Positions 17,359-25,327 of a stretch of 64,000 bases of DNA are shown here, piece after piece. Below the pieces are notes generated by a model that had not been told where the DNA came from, did no database searches, and was given only the letters and a program-made list of their open reading frames with translations. Location of the stretch: NCBI GenBank assembly GCA_020634755.1, contig JACKBC010000003.1, forward strand, positions 1 to 64,000, given 5' to 3'. This stretch comes from Caldilineaceae bacterium. Lineage in GTDB: Bacteria; Chloroflexota; Anaerolineae; Caldilineales; Caldilineaceae. The translations under genes and the position numbers were made by a program. Every line of letters starts with the position of its first letter. Position 1 is the first letter of the stretch.

Positions 17359-18264
17359 TCATCTAATCCGCTCAAACACCCCATCTCGGAATCGCCCCTC
17401 TGGACAATAGCCCGGCGGCTGGCGGCCATCCACATCGGTGAATCCATATTCCTGCGCCAGATAACCGGCGCTCAGCGCGTGGCCAGTGCGCTGCATAATG
17501 TTGGCATCGGTAGCCAATGCAGCGACGGCGCGGCCCACGTAAAAGGGCGTCTCCGACTTCTCAAAGTCTGGATGGCGCTGGATGACATCCCGCCAATTCG
17601 CCTCGCTGACGCCAAAGCCTTCCAACATGACCTCCGAGCGCAGCCAGCCTGGCGTCAGCGAAACCGCGGCCACGTTGTGCTGCTTCAGCTCTTCCGCCAT
17701 CATATAGGCCAAGAGCACCGCCGAGCCTTTGGCGAAGCTGTAAAACAGGCCGCAATTGTAATTTAAACAGTTGCCGTCGTTGATCTCAATAATGAGTCCA
17801 CGCCGATTTGGCGTCATGAGCCGGGCCGCATAGTGGCTGGTGATAATGTGCGAATTGACCGCCTGATCCTGTACGGCCAGCCCTTTATCAATGGAACCTT
17901 CCCAAAAGGGCAGCGTGCTATAGCCCGGTGTTACCCACTCAATATGCCAATCGCCCGAAATGTTGTTGACCAGAAGGTCGAGCTGGCCGTTTTGCTCCTC
18001 TGCAATGCGCACCATCAGCGCCTGCACCTGCGCCGGCTGCGTATGATCCACCTGCATCCAAATGCCCTGGCCGCCATGCGCCGTCACCATTTCGGCGGTC
18101 TCCTCAATGGTTTCGGGTCGATCCATTTCCGAACGCTGCTGCCGCGTGCTGCGGCCCGTGCAGTAAACCGTGGCGCCGGCGGCGCCCAACATGCAGGCAA
18201 TGCCGCGGCCTGCGCCGCGCGTGGCTCCCGCCACCAGGGCGACTTTTCCGTGAAGATTTGACAT
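17359..18264 (-). CDS. Short-chain dehydrogenase/reductase
   Basis: A 301-residue NAD(P)-dependent oxidoreductase. The cofactor motif AGATRGAGRGIA lies near residues 12-23, NNISG stands for the NNAG motif, and the active site is YSFAKG (Tyr-x3-Lys). Arg residues after strand 2 (TGRSTRQQR) suggest NADPH. The pattern resembles DHRS1-like SDRs. It faces a divergent WYL-domain regulator across about 230 bases containing a perfect dyad, which suggests control by that regulator. Substrate unknown. Confidence 0.82.
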   Translation of the reverse strand: MSNLHGKVALVAGATRGAGRGIACMLGAAGATVYCTGRSTRQQRSEMDRPETIEETAEMVTAHGGQGIWMQVDHTQPAQVQALMVRIAEEQNGQLDLLVNNISGDWHIEWVTPGYSTLPFWEGSIDKGLAVQDQAVNSHIITSHYAARLMTPNRRGLIIEINDGNCLNYNCGLFYSFAKGSAVLLAYMMAEELKQHNVAAVSLTPGWLRSEVMLEGFGVSEANWRDVIQRHPDFEKSETPFYVGRAVAALATDANIMQRTGHALSAGYLAQEYGFTDVDGRQPPGYCPEGRFRDGVFERIR

Positions 18265-18305
18265 GAGTTAGCTCCTTGAAATGTTGCGTAGTGCGTGGTG
18301 CGTGT

Positions 18306-18346
18306 ACCGATAGATGAGATGATGGTGCATTCGTAGCTCTATCGGT
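18306..18346. repeat. Inverted repeat in the divergent promoter region
   Basis: ACCGATAGA (18306-18314) faces TCTATCGGT (18338-18346), a perfect 9-bp pair about 40 bases upstream of the SDR start. It may be a leader hairpin or a second regulatory site. Confidence 0.4.
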
Positions 18347-18380
18347 TGGTGCTGTTATCCAACTTTGTTTATGCTAACGT

Positions 18381-18409
18381 ACAAATATGACAATATGTGT
18401 CATATTTGT
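18381..18409. promoter_or_regulatory. Perfect operator-like dyad between the SDR and its divergent regulator
   Basis: ACAAATATGACA (18381-18392) and TGTCATATTTGT (18398-18409) are perfect inverted repeats with a five-base spacer, in an AT-rich stretch 117 bases from the SDR start and 89 from the regulator start. The size and symmetry fit a dimeric HTH regulator; the neighbouring WYL protein is the natural candidate. Confidence 0.6.
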
Positions 18410-18497
18410 GTTGTAAACTTAACCATAGTTAAATCACGTTTCGAACAAACTCCCTGAACCGGTACACGCAATACGCAACACGCAAAAGGACCCACCC

Positions 18498-19454
18498 ATG
18501 CGCGCCGAACGCCTTCTCTCCATCCTCATGCTGCTCCAGGTCCACCGCCACATGACGGCGGGCGAACTGGCCGAGCGCTTTCATGTCTCTGAGCGCACCA
18601 TTCAGCGCGATATGGAGTCACTGAGCCTGGCCGGCGTGCCGGTCTATGCCGAGCGGGGCAACGGCGGCGGCTGGCGCTTGCTGGAAGAATATCGCACCAA
18701 TCTGACCGGGCTGAATCTCAGCGAGATCCAGGCGCTCTTTGTGCAAACGCCGGCGCGCCTGCTTAACGATCTGGGGCTCAACAGCGCGTCGGATAGCGCC
18801 TTTGCCAAGCTGTTGGCCAGCCTGCCCAACATGCAGCGACGCACGGCGCAACACATGCGCGAGCGCATTCACGTGGACGGCGCCAGTTGGTTTGCCGTGG
18901 AGGAAGAGGCGCCCGCTTTCGACACAATCCAGCAGGCGCTCTGGCAGGACCGCAAGCTGCGCATGGCGTATGGACGCAGCGCCGCCGCCGCGGTCGAGCG
19001 GCTGGTTGATCCGCTGGGGCTGGTGGTTAAGGGACGCATCTGGTATCTGATCGCCGGCGTGGAGGGGGAACTGCGTACCTATCGGGTATCGCGTGTAGCG
19101 CGCGCCAAGGTCACTGCGCAGCCTTGCATGCGTCCGGCCGATTTTGACCTGGCGGCCTATTGGGTGCAATCGACTGCCGAATTCAAAGCCAATTTGCCCC
19201 AATATCCAGTCGTTGTGCGCGCTGACCCAGAGATTGTGCCGAGTCTGCGCCACATGCGTTTTGCCCGCGTGCAGCAGGTTAGCGCGCCGGAAGCGGATGG
19301 CTGGGTGCGCGTGGACATTCTGTTTGAAATTGAGCAGGAAGCATTGGCGCAAGTGCTTGGTTTTGGGCCGCGCATTGCGGTGATCGAGCCGGTGGGGTTG
19401 CGCAACTTCGTGATGCAAAGTGCACGCGCCGTGTTGGCGCTATATGGAGGGTAG
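18498..19454 (+). CDS. HTH/WYL-domain transcriptional regulator (YafY family)
   Basis: A 318-residue DNA-binding regulator. The N-terminal HTH_11/DeoR-like winged helix spans residues 1-60 (MTAGELAERFHVSERTIQRD, recognition helix near 28-38). The wing is GNGGGWRLLEEYRT. The WYL domain lies around residues 140-225 (RKLRMAYGRS, DPLGLVVKGRIWYLIAG), followed by the WCX region near the C-terminus. WYL proteins sense ligands such as nucleic acids or small molecules. It is divergent from the SDR and probably regulates it and itself through the dyad at 18381-18409. Confidence 0.85.
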   Translation: MRAERLLSILMLLQVHRHMTAGELAERFHVSERTIQRDMESLSLAGVPVYAERGNGGGWRLLEEYRTNLTGLNLSEIQALFVQTPARLLNDLGLNSASDSAFAKLLASLPNMQRRTAQHMRERIHVDGASWFAVEEEAPAFDTIQQALWQDRKLRMAYGRSAAAAVERLVDPLGLVVKGRIWYLIAGVEGELRTYRVSRVARAKVTAQPCMRPADFDLAAYWVQSTAEFKANLPQYPVVVRADPEIVPSLRHMRFARVQQVSAPEADGWVRVDILFEIEQEALAQVLGFGPRIAVIEPVGLRNFVMQSARAVLALYGG

Positions 19455-19491
19455 GCCTCTCCTCCCCTGATCCCGACTCTCCAATTTGTGT

Positions 19492-19704
19492 ATTAACCAA
19501 TGGTGCTAGTTCATCTAGTATATGTTTCAGGTGAACCCACTATATGCAGTGTCTATGGCACCAAATTTGAGGTGCGAAGGACGCACCAACAGGCGTACTG
19601 ACTGCAATAGCAATTGGTGCGAGGTGGTGTGTCGCCCATATAGTAGGTGAAAAAGCTATCTACACAACATACAGGATGCACTAACTAGCACCACTGGTTA
19701 TTAA
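19492..19704. repeat. 213-bp imperfect inverted-repeat element (MITE-like)
   Basis: The left end, ATTAACCAATGGTGCTAGTT (19492-19511), is mirrored by AACTAGCACCACTGGTTATT (19683-19702). Further matches continue inward with gaps: CACTATATG near 19547 faces CATATAGTAG near 19638. A hairpin GGTGCG/CGCACC sits at 19571-19587. There is no open reading frame inside. It may be a non-autonomous mobile element or a large structured element. Confidence 0.5.
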
Positions 19705-19724
19705 CAAAATAGTACGGGTATCCC

Positions 19725-19757
19725 AGAAGTTCGACTTCTCGAAGAAGTCGAACTTCT
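19725..19757. repeat. Nested palindrome, 15-bp stem and 3-nt loop
   Basis: AGAAGTTCGACTTCT (19725-19739) pairs perfectly with AGAAGTCGAACTTCT (19743-19757) around CGA. Each arm is itself a palindrome (AGAAGT/ACTTCT around TCG). The same design recurs at 21258-21290 and 25128-25160 with different sequence. Confidence 0.65.
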
Positions 19758-19868
19758 ATGCCGATGTTAATTTATAAATCTGCAATTTTGGAGAGGAGAG
19801 GGCATGACGCGCTAGACGCGTCAAAGGGAGAAGATCTCATGAAAAGATTGTTATAAGCGGGAGAAAAA

Positions 19869-21083
19869 ATGATGCAATCGACTATTTACCAACATCTCAC
19901 CACTTTGTGTGAGAAAATCGGGCCGCGGCCGATTGGAAGTGCGCCAAATCGGGCGGCGGCGGATTATATTCAACAGGTATTTGCGGCGGCTGGTCTCCAG
20001 ACCGAGCGGCAGGAATTTTCCTGTGTAGAATGGCGATTGGACGAGGTGCAGCTAGAATTGGATGGTGAGGTGTTGTTGGCCGCGGCCAACACATTTTCAC
20101 CCCCGTGCACTGTTGCGGGGCCCATTGCGCTCCTCTCTACATTGCGCCAACTAGAAAGCGCCGATTTGGCGCAAAAGATCGTGCTGCTCTGCGGTGAATT
20201 AGCCACGGGCCCATTGGCGCCACTGAACAGCCCCATCTACTTGCCTGAGGAACACAAGAAGCTGGGCGAGTTGCTGCGCGCCCAAAGCCCGCTGGCCGTG
20301 GTGATGATTTCGCCTGAGATGGACGCACCCGTGGTCATGATCGACGATTGGACGCTGCCGATTCCATCGGTGACGGTTTCGGCAGCTGTGGGTAGAATGC
20401 TACTTAATCAAAGCGGACAGCCGCTCAAATTGACCATGCGCAGCCAACGGGACCCAGGCGCATCGTGCAACGTCATTGGGCATGTTGACCGGCAAGCCGG
20501 AAAGAGCATCGTCGTTTGCGCCCATTATGACACCAAGTTTGGTACGCCGGGCGCTTTTGACAACGGTAGCGGTGTGGCCGCGCTGTTGGCGCTGGCGCAG
20601 GTGCTGCCGGCGCGCGTGCGTGGGGTCGATCTGGAATTCATTGCGTTTAGCGGCGAAGAGTACAATGGATTAGGGGACGTCGAGTATTTGCGGCGATTTG
20701 GTCTGGAACCAGTGCGTTTCGGTGAAATGCGTAATGAGCGCGCCCCGGCCTTCAACCACATTCAGGCGGCGATCAATATTGACGGCGTTGGGCTCCTATC
20801 GGGAACCAATACGATTGCGCTGGTGAACGAATCAGTCGCGCTACAGCAGGCGGTAACGGACGCATTGCAAAATTATTTAGCCATTAGCCAAGTGGCGCCC
20901 TGGCCGGCCAGCAATCACTATACGTTTTATGCGCACGGTGTGCCCTGTATTGTGTTGGGCAATAACGGCGGCGCCGATCTTGTGCATCGACCTACCGATT
21001 CAATCGAATGGGTCAGCGCGCCCAAGATTGAGGAGACGGTGCAGTTGGTCATCGAATTGGTTGCTGCGATCACGCTGGATTGA
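19869..21083 (+). CDS. M28-family zinc peptidase
   Basis: A 404-residue co-catalytic zinc aminopeptidase. Metal and catalytic residues are seen in VVCAHYDTKFGTPGAFDNGSG (first His and bridging Asp) and FSGEEYNGLGD (general base Glu and metal Glu), with a later Asp in INIDGVG and a final His region DLVHRPTDSIEWV. A PA-type insert lies before the catalytic domain, near residues 60-170. No signal peptide is seen, so it may act in the cytoplasm. The start is one of two adjacent ATGs at 19869 or 19872. Confidence 0.85.
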   Translation: MMQSTIYQHLTTLCEKIGPRPIGSAPNRAAADYIQQVFAAAGLQTERQEFSCVEWRLDEVQLELDGEVLLAAANTFSPPCTVAGPIALLSTLRQLESADLAQKIVLLCGELATGPLAPLNSPIYLPEEHKKLGELLRAQSPLAVVMISPEMDAPVVMIDDWTLPIPSVTVSAAVGRMLLNQSGQPLKLTMRSQRDPGASCNVIGHVDRQAGKSIVVCAHYDTKFGTPGAFDNGSGVAALLALAQVLPARVRGVDLEFIAFSGEEYNGLGDVEYLRRFGLEPVRFGEMRNERAPAFNHIQAAINIDGVGLLSGTNTIALVNESVALQQAVTDALQNYLAISQVAPWPASNHYTFYAHGVPCIVLGNNGGADLVHRPTDSIEWVSAPKIEETVQLVIELVAAITLD

Positions 21084-21394
21084 ATGATCCGTAGACCACA
21101 CGACAAGAGATAAGGCCGGATTCCCCACTCGAGACCGACGCCTGTACCGCCAGCACCGTTGCGATGTACAGAGTATGGGGATACGGTACTTGAAGCGCAC
21201 AAATAATTTGGTTCAGCTATTATGACTTATTAAGCGTTCAGAAATAAGTTGGCTACCAAACCTGTCAGGTCTGCGAGACCTGACAGGTTTAAATCTACAA
21301 GTTATTTTTGAACGCTGACTTACGCAGCGCCCGTGCATGGCCAAGCAGGCATACCACAGCTGACCTGGCAATTTTCCTCGAGGTTTGGTAAGTC
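21084..21394. other. Intergenic region between convergent genes
   Basis: No gene is seen between the M28 peptidase and the serine hydrolase. It contains the nested palindrome at 21258-21290, which is well placed to end both transcripts. Confidence 0.55.
21258..21290. repeat. Nested palindrome, 15-bp stem and 3-nt loop
   Basis: AAACCTGTCAGGTCT (21258-21272) pairs perfectly with AGACCTGACAGGTTT (21276-21290) around GCG. Each arm contains the smaller palindrome ACCTG-T-CAGGT. A second copy, in opposite orientation, lies at 25128-25160. Confidence 0.7.
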
Positions 21395-22477
21395 CTAGCT
21401 ATGAAGGCTTGATGCAACAATCAAATCGTGAATTTCCCAGGCCAAGCTGCCCGCGCACCAACTCTGGTTGCCCAAGATGCTCACGTCCAAATTTTGCCGC
21501 GGGTAGTGATACAGGCGACCGCTCACGCCATCTTCCTCACCGGTATGGCCCCAGCGCACGATCTGGTCAGACGCATCCAGCAGGAAAAAGTTGCCATAGC
21601 CATACATCCACGTGTAGCCGCGGAATTGCTCATCATCTTGCAGCACTTTGGGGGTCAACATGGCGTGCGTCATTTCGGCAGACAGGAGTTGACCATTGCG
21701 CAACGCCTGCGCAAAGCGGTACAAATCATCCACGGTAGAAGTGGCGCCGCCATCGGCGGCAGCCGCGGCTGTGGTCGAATAGATGTTGCGCTTCCAGCCT
21801 ATGCGCTTGTTATCATCGGTGATGGGAATGTAGCCTTCGGCCACCTCCTCATGCACATCATCCAGCGCCAGGAAATCGGAACGCGTCATGCCCGCCCGGG
21901 CAAAAATATGCTGTCGTACATAATCAAAATAGGGCAGCCCGCTGCTGCGCTCGATCAGCAGGCCTAGCAGCATGTAGCCGGCGCCATTGTACTGGTGTTT
22001 GGCGCCCACAGGGTTCAGGGGCGGCTTGTGCGCAAAGAGCGGCAGATAGTCGGCATTGTCGCGCAGCAGATAGATTGGGTTTTCGCGACAGAGCGCGGCC
22101 CAGGCTGCCGCCCAATCATCCGTCGACTCATCAAACCAGTCCGCCATGCCGGAGGTCATGGTCAGCAGGTGATAAACGGTGGCTTCCGGGGGAATGGTGG
22201 TCTTTTCCAATCCCAGCCGCTCGACAATGCGTGTATCCAGCGCCAGTTGGCCCGCTTCGATCAGCTGCAAGACCGCCACCGCCGTAAACATTTTGGAAAT
22301 GGACGCAACGCGAAAGCGCGTATCAACGCGGTTGGGGACTTGCCAGGAGCGGTTGGCGTAGCCGTAGGCGGCGCGCAGCAACTCCTCTTGGTCGTTGCGG
22401 ATGAGCACAGCGCCTGCGAATTGCGCGGATTTGCTCTTCTCGGCGCACAGTTCGGCTAGTTGTTTAGCTAAATCCAT
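21395..22477 (-). CDS. Serine hydrolase of the beta-lactamase class C/penicillin-binding family
   Basis: A 360-residue serine hydrolase of PF00144. The nucleophile motif SxxK is SISK (VASISKMFTAVAVLQL). The second motif is YNG in HQYNGAGYMLLG, where YxN is usual. The third is HTG in WGHTGEEDG. No signal peptide is visible, so a cytosolic esterase or peptidase-like role is more likely than beta-lactam resistance. It lies 12 bases downstream of higA, and a fragment of a second copy of this junction lies at 23134-23245. Confidence 0.83.
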   Translation of the reverse strand: MDLAKQLAELCAEKSKSAQFAGAVLIRNDQEELLRAAYGYANRSWQVPNRVDTRFRVASISKMFTAVAVLQLIEAGQLALDTRIVERLGLEKTTIPPEATVYHLLTMTSGMADWFDESTDDWAAAWAALCRENPIYLLRDNADYLPLFAHKPPLNPVGAKHQYNGAGYMLLGLLIERSSGLPYFDYVRQHIFARAGMTRSDFLALDDVHEEVAEGYIPITDDNKRIGWKRNIYSTTAAAAADGGATSTVDDLYRFAQALRNGQLLSAEMTHAMLTPKVLQDDEQFRGYTWMYGYGNFFLLDASDQIVRWGHTGEEDGVSGRLYHYPRQNLDVSILGNQSWCAGSLAWEIHDLIVASSLHS

Positions 22478-22489
22478 GATTGGAGAATC

Positions 22490-22804
22490 TCAGGCAGGAA
22501 CGAGTGTTTTGATGCGGGTTACGTCATTCTGAATCTCCTGCGCAACATCCCACAGATCAACGGCGCGCTGTGCATTGAGCCAGAATTCCGGCGAATTGCC
22601 AAAGAGTTTGCCCAGCCGCAGCGCCATGGCCGGACTGATGCCGCGCCGCTCGCGCAGCAGTTCGTTGATGGACTGACGTGAAACGCCAATCGCTTGCGCC
22701 AAAGAGGATGCAGTGAGGCCATAGTCCGACAGGAAATCTTCGCGCAGCATTTCACCCGGATGGGTGGGTCTGCGCTGCATGGGGGTTGTGTTTGGAATAC
22801 TCAT
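22490..22804 (-). CDS. higA: HigA-type antitoxin (XRE family)
   Basis: A 104-residue addiction-module antitoxin. The N-terminal HPGEMLREDFL is the HigA hallmark; an XRE helix-turn-helix follows at about residues 30-60 (TASSLAQAIGVSRQSINELL), then GISPAMALRLGKLFG and FWLNAQRAVDLW. It lies 15 bases after higB, the toxin-first order typical of HigBA. It should neutralise the toxin and repress the operon by binding its promoter. Confidence 0.92.
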   Translation of the reverse strand: MSIPNTTPMQRRPTHPGEMLREDFLSDYGLTASSLAQAIGVSRQSINELLRERRGISPAMALRLGKLFGNSPEFWLNAQRAVDLWDVAQEIQNDVTRIKTLVPA

Positions 22805-22819
22805 AATTGATACATTTCC

Positions 22820-23101
22820 TCAATGATAGTCACAAACTTCGACATCGTAGGCGTCGCCATCGACAAACCGAAAGCATATACGCCACTGGTCGTTTATCGA
22901 AATGGCGTGTTGCCCTTTGCGATCACCCATAAGGGCGTGCAGCCGATTGCCAGGTGGAACTCTCAAATCTTCCAATCTTGTGGCGAGATTTACATATTCC
23001 AGCTTGCGGGCGGCTCGTTTGGCTACATCTGGCGGAAATGTGCGCGCTCTGCCGTTAACATACATTTCCTGTGTCCGTTGATCGGCAAACGACTTTATCA
23101 T
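22820..23101 (-). CDS. higB: HigB-type toxin (RelE superfamily mRNA interferase)
   Basis: A 93-residue RelE-fold toxin that cleaves mRNA in translating ribosomes. Family features are the start MIKSFADQRTQEMYVNG, LRVPPGNRLHALMGDRKGQ, and the C-terminal SINDQWRICFRF with the catalytic-region Arg and the VEVCDYH tail. It precedes higA on the same strand. Length and order match functional HigBA modules, and no damage is visible. Confidence 0.93.
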   Translation of the reverse strand: MIKSFADQRTQEMYVNGRARTFPPDVAKRAARKLEYVNLATRLEDLRVPPGNRLHALMGDRKGQHAISINDQWRICFRFVDGDAYDVEVCDYH

Positions 23102-23133
23102 AGGATGGATTGTATCTTGTCACGTGACGCGTG

Positions 23134-23245
23134 TCAATTTTGTGTGGAACCATTGACCGCTCGCGGATCGGAAACCAGTTCGGCTAATTGTTCGGCTAAT
23201 TTCATCATTGCAGAATCACATGCAGGTATCACTGTTTGATGTAGG
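23134..23245 (-). pseudogene. Remnant of a second higA-hydrolase junction
   Basis: On the minus strand this stretch matches the junction at 22444-22530 between the end of higA and the start of the serine hydrolase. ATCAAACA and CCTGCATGTGATTCTGCAAT parallel ATCAAAACA and CCTGCCTGAGATTCTCCAAT. A 24-codon frame from 23208 begins MMKLAEQLAELVSD, like MDLAKQLAELCAE of the hydrolase, and stops at 23134. It looks like what is left after tandem duplication and deletion. It now sits in the higB promoter region. Confidence 0.6.
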
Positions 23246-23249
23246 GCGT

Positions 23250-23750
23250 TTATAAATGCAACTCCATAAATACGAATGTTGCGCGCACGTCGTTAGGAAC
23301 CTCTCGGTAAGGGGGAATCTGCTGGAAGCCAAGGCTGCGATATAGCCCTTGGGCCGCAATATGCTTGGGTCCTGTATCCAGTCGTATCCGCGTATAGCCC
23401 AACGCATGCGCCTCACTTATAAGATGGGTAGCTAAGGCTCGACCAATCCCTTTGCCACGAAACTTTGCGTGCACAAACATACGCTTCATTTCGCAAATCC
23501 GGTTTTCAAGGTCTTGCATGGCAACCGTGCCCGCCGCTTCACCATCATAATAAGCGACAAGTAATTTTCCCTTTGGGGGTCCATATACGCCTGGCAAAGA
23601 TGCTAATTCGGCTTCAATTGTTTTAAAGTTATGCTCTAATGCTTTTTTCGCCTCGGGGTAGACCTCACTGGCCCAGTCCATGAATGCATAGACGAGGGCA
23701 CGTACAGAGTCAAATTCATCTTGGGTAGTGGCTTCGCGGATTTCAATCAT
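23250..23750 (-). CDS. GNAT-family N-acetyltransferase
   Basis: A 166-residue acetyltransferase. The acetyl-CoA loop is FRGKGIGRALATHL (R/Q-x-x-G-x-G/A pattern), preceded by MKRMFVHAKFRG, and followed by the C-terminal strand LGYTRIRLDTGP and ALYRSLGF-like AAQGLYRSLGFQ. The ATG at 23750 has a perfect AGGAGG-type site; the longer frame upstream is not supported. The substrate is unknown. Confidence 0.85.
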   Translation of the reverse strand: MIEIREATTQDEFDSVRALVYAFMDWASEVYPEAKKALEHNFKTIEAELASLPGVYGPPKGKLLVAYYDGEAAGTVAMQDLENRICEMKRMFVHAKFRGKGIGRALATHLISEAHALGYTRIRLDTGPKHIAAQGLYRSLGFQQIPPYREVPNDVRATFVFMELHL

Positions 23751-23809
23751 ATATCTACCTCCTGTTTTTTCTGCAATCGATTCATGTGACCGGTAGGCAT
23801 ATTTACCAA

Positions 23810-25042
23810 TCACTCCAATCTCTTTACTATTCGCTCTGTCTCCACCACAACTCGCCCGCGCAACACTACATATCGTTTCTCCGCCTGCATCTGCACCGCC
23901 GCGTGCCAATCCGCCGCCGCCAGCACCACCAGATTGGCCGCCGCGCCCACGTGTAGGCCGTAATCGGTCAGCTTCATCACTTGGGCAGGCGCGTGGGTCA
24001 CCATGGGCAGCACGCGGTTGACCTCACCGTCCCAGGCAAATTGACCGGTGTGTGCCATAAACTGAGCCACCTCCAGCATATCGTTGCGGCCAAAGGCGTA
24101 GAACCAGTTGTCAATGTCGTCCTGCCCACAGGCTACGGGCACGCCCGCCGCCAGCAGCTCAGCCACGCGGGTGATGCCGCGCGGCCACGGCTGCTGCGGC
24201 GCAAAGTCAGTGGCAATGAGCGCCACGTGACTGTTGCAGAAGATGGTCAGGTCCGCCTGCCGCATCAACTCAATGACCCGGGCGGCATATTCGTCATCAT
24301 AGGCGGCCAGGGCGGCGCACTGGGTGGCGCTGACGCGGCCTTGCCACTGCTGAGCAATGGTCTGCTGCGCCACATATTCTAACGTGCGCATGAGCGGGTC
24401 AATTACGTCGTCGCACACAAAATGCAGATCGCAATTAAACTCCTGGGCCAGCGCAAAGCACATGTCGGTGTGCTGCCGCTGCAACTCGGGTGTAGGCTCA
24501 ATCCAGGGGATGCCGCCCACCAGGTCGGCGCCGGCGCGCAGGGCCTGCCGCATGAGGTCCAATGTGGAAGCGCCCAGCACGCCATCTTGCGGAAAGGCCA
24601 CCACCTGCACCGTCATCAACGGCGCGTATTTTGCCCGAATGCGCAGCAGTGCGTGGATGGGGTGCAGTCCCGAATCTTCATCCACGTCGCCAAAGAGGCG
24701 GATGGCGCAAGTACCGTTTTCAATGGCCAGCCGCATCACCTCGTCGACGCGCTCGAAAATGTCGTCCTCGGTGTAAAGTCGCTTGACGTGCGCCGCGGCT
24801 TGAAAGCGGGGCAGCGCCTGTATCTCTGGCGGCAGCTTGTGCAACAGCCGCCGCCAAAACGACTTGCAGGCGTGTAATTGGCCGTTGACAAAGGCGGGCA
24901 GCGTCAACATGCCCTGCGCATCAATCTCGCGCTCGGCGTTGCCCGCCACCCGCGGCGCCAGCGCGGTGATGATGCCCTGCTCAATGCCAATGTCCACAAT
25001 GTCGCCCTCGTGCAGACGCGCGTTGCGAATCAATAAGTCCAT
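23810..25042 (-). CDS. Amidohydrolase-family protein (cytosine deaminase-like) with altered metal site
   Basis: A 410-residue TIM-barrel protein collinear with the neighbouring amidohydrolase at 25328-26569. In cytosine-deaminase-like enzymes the first motif is HxH; here it is GQLHACKSFW, so the first His is Gln. The third-motif His is kept (CDLHFVCDD). The catalytic His in a GH motif is replaced by Gln (SATQCAAL). The Asp on the last barrel strand is kept (GQDDIDNW). The two His-to-Gln changes suggest either another subfamily chemistry or reduced metal binding. The start at 25042 has AGGAG. It is last in the five-gene cluster, separated from its paralogue by 285 bases with a palindrome. Confidence 0.75.
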   Translation of the reverse strand: MDLLIRNARLHEGDIVDIGIEQGIITALAPRVAGNAEREIDAQGMLTLPAFVNGQLHACKSFWRRLLHKLPPEIQALPRFQAAAHVKRLYTEDDIFERVDEVMRLAIENGTCAIRLFGDVDEDSGLHPIHALLRIRAKYAPLMTVQVVAFPQDGVLGASTLDLMRQALRAGADLVGGIPWIEPTPELQRQHTDMCFALAQEFNCDLHFVCDDVIDPLMRTLEYVAQQTIAQQWQGRVSATQCAALAAYDDEYAARVIELMRQADLTIFCNSHVALIATDFAPQQPWPRGITRVAELLAAGVPVACGQDDIDNWFYAFGRNDMLEVAQFMAHTGQFAWDGEVNRVLPMVTHAPAQVMKLTDYGLHVGAAANLVVLAAADWHAAVQMQAEKRYVVLRGRVVVETERIVKRLE

Positions 25043-25127
25043 CTTGATGCTCCTCTTGTAAACCCGTTTGCTGCTGCCGCGCAATGGAGAAAGATAGTGT
25101 GCAACGCACCAAATTTGGCGGCCACCA

Positions 25128-25160
25128 AGACCTGTCAGGTTTTGCAAACCTGACAGGTCT
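25128..25160. repeat. Nested palindrome, second AGACCTGTCAGGTTT copy
   Basis: AGACCTGTCAGGTTT (25128-25142) pairs perfectly with AAACCTGACAGGTCT (25146-25160) around TGC. It is the same element as 21258-21290 with the asymmetric ends swapped. It lies in the 285-base gap between the two amidohydrolase genes; the rest of that gap has no gene. Confidence 0.7.
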
Positions 25161-25327
25161 GCGGCGCCATGTCTATGACAGTGCGCAGCCACCAGCGTCC
25201 GTGAATCTGTTCCCCCAAAATGGTACGCACCCGGCGGAAGGGAACCCGTTGATAAAATGGCCCTATAAAGCGAACATTTTGTCAACGAGACAATGGCTCC
25301 CCTCCTGGCCGCTTCGTTAGGGGAGGG

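Larger units (their letters stand above)
19455..19868. other. Gene-free region with two repeat elements
   Basis: Between the WYL regulator and the M28 peptidase. It holds a 213-bp imperfect inverted-repeat element (19492-19704) and a nested palindrome (19725-19757). The ribosome site GGGAG for the peptidase follows near 19859. No gene is seen. Confidence 0.6.
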
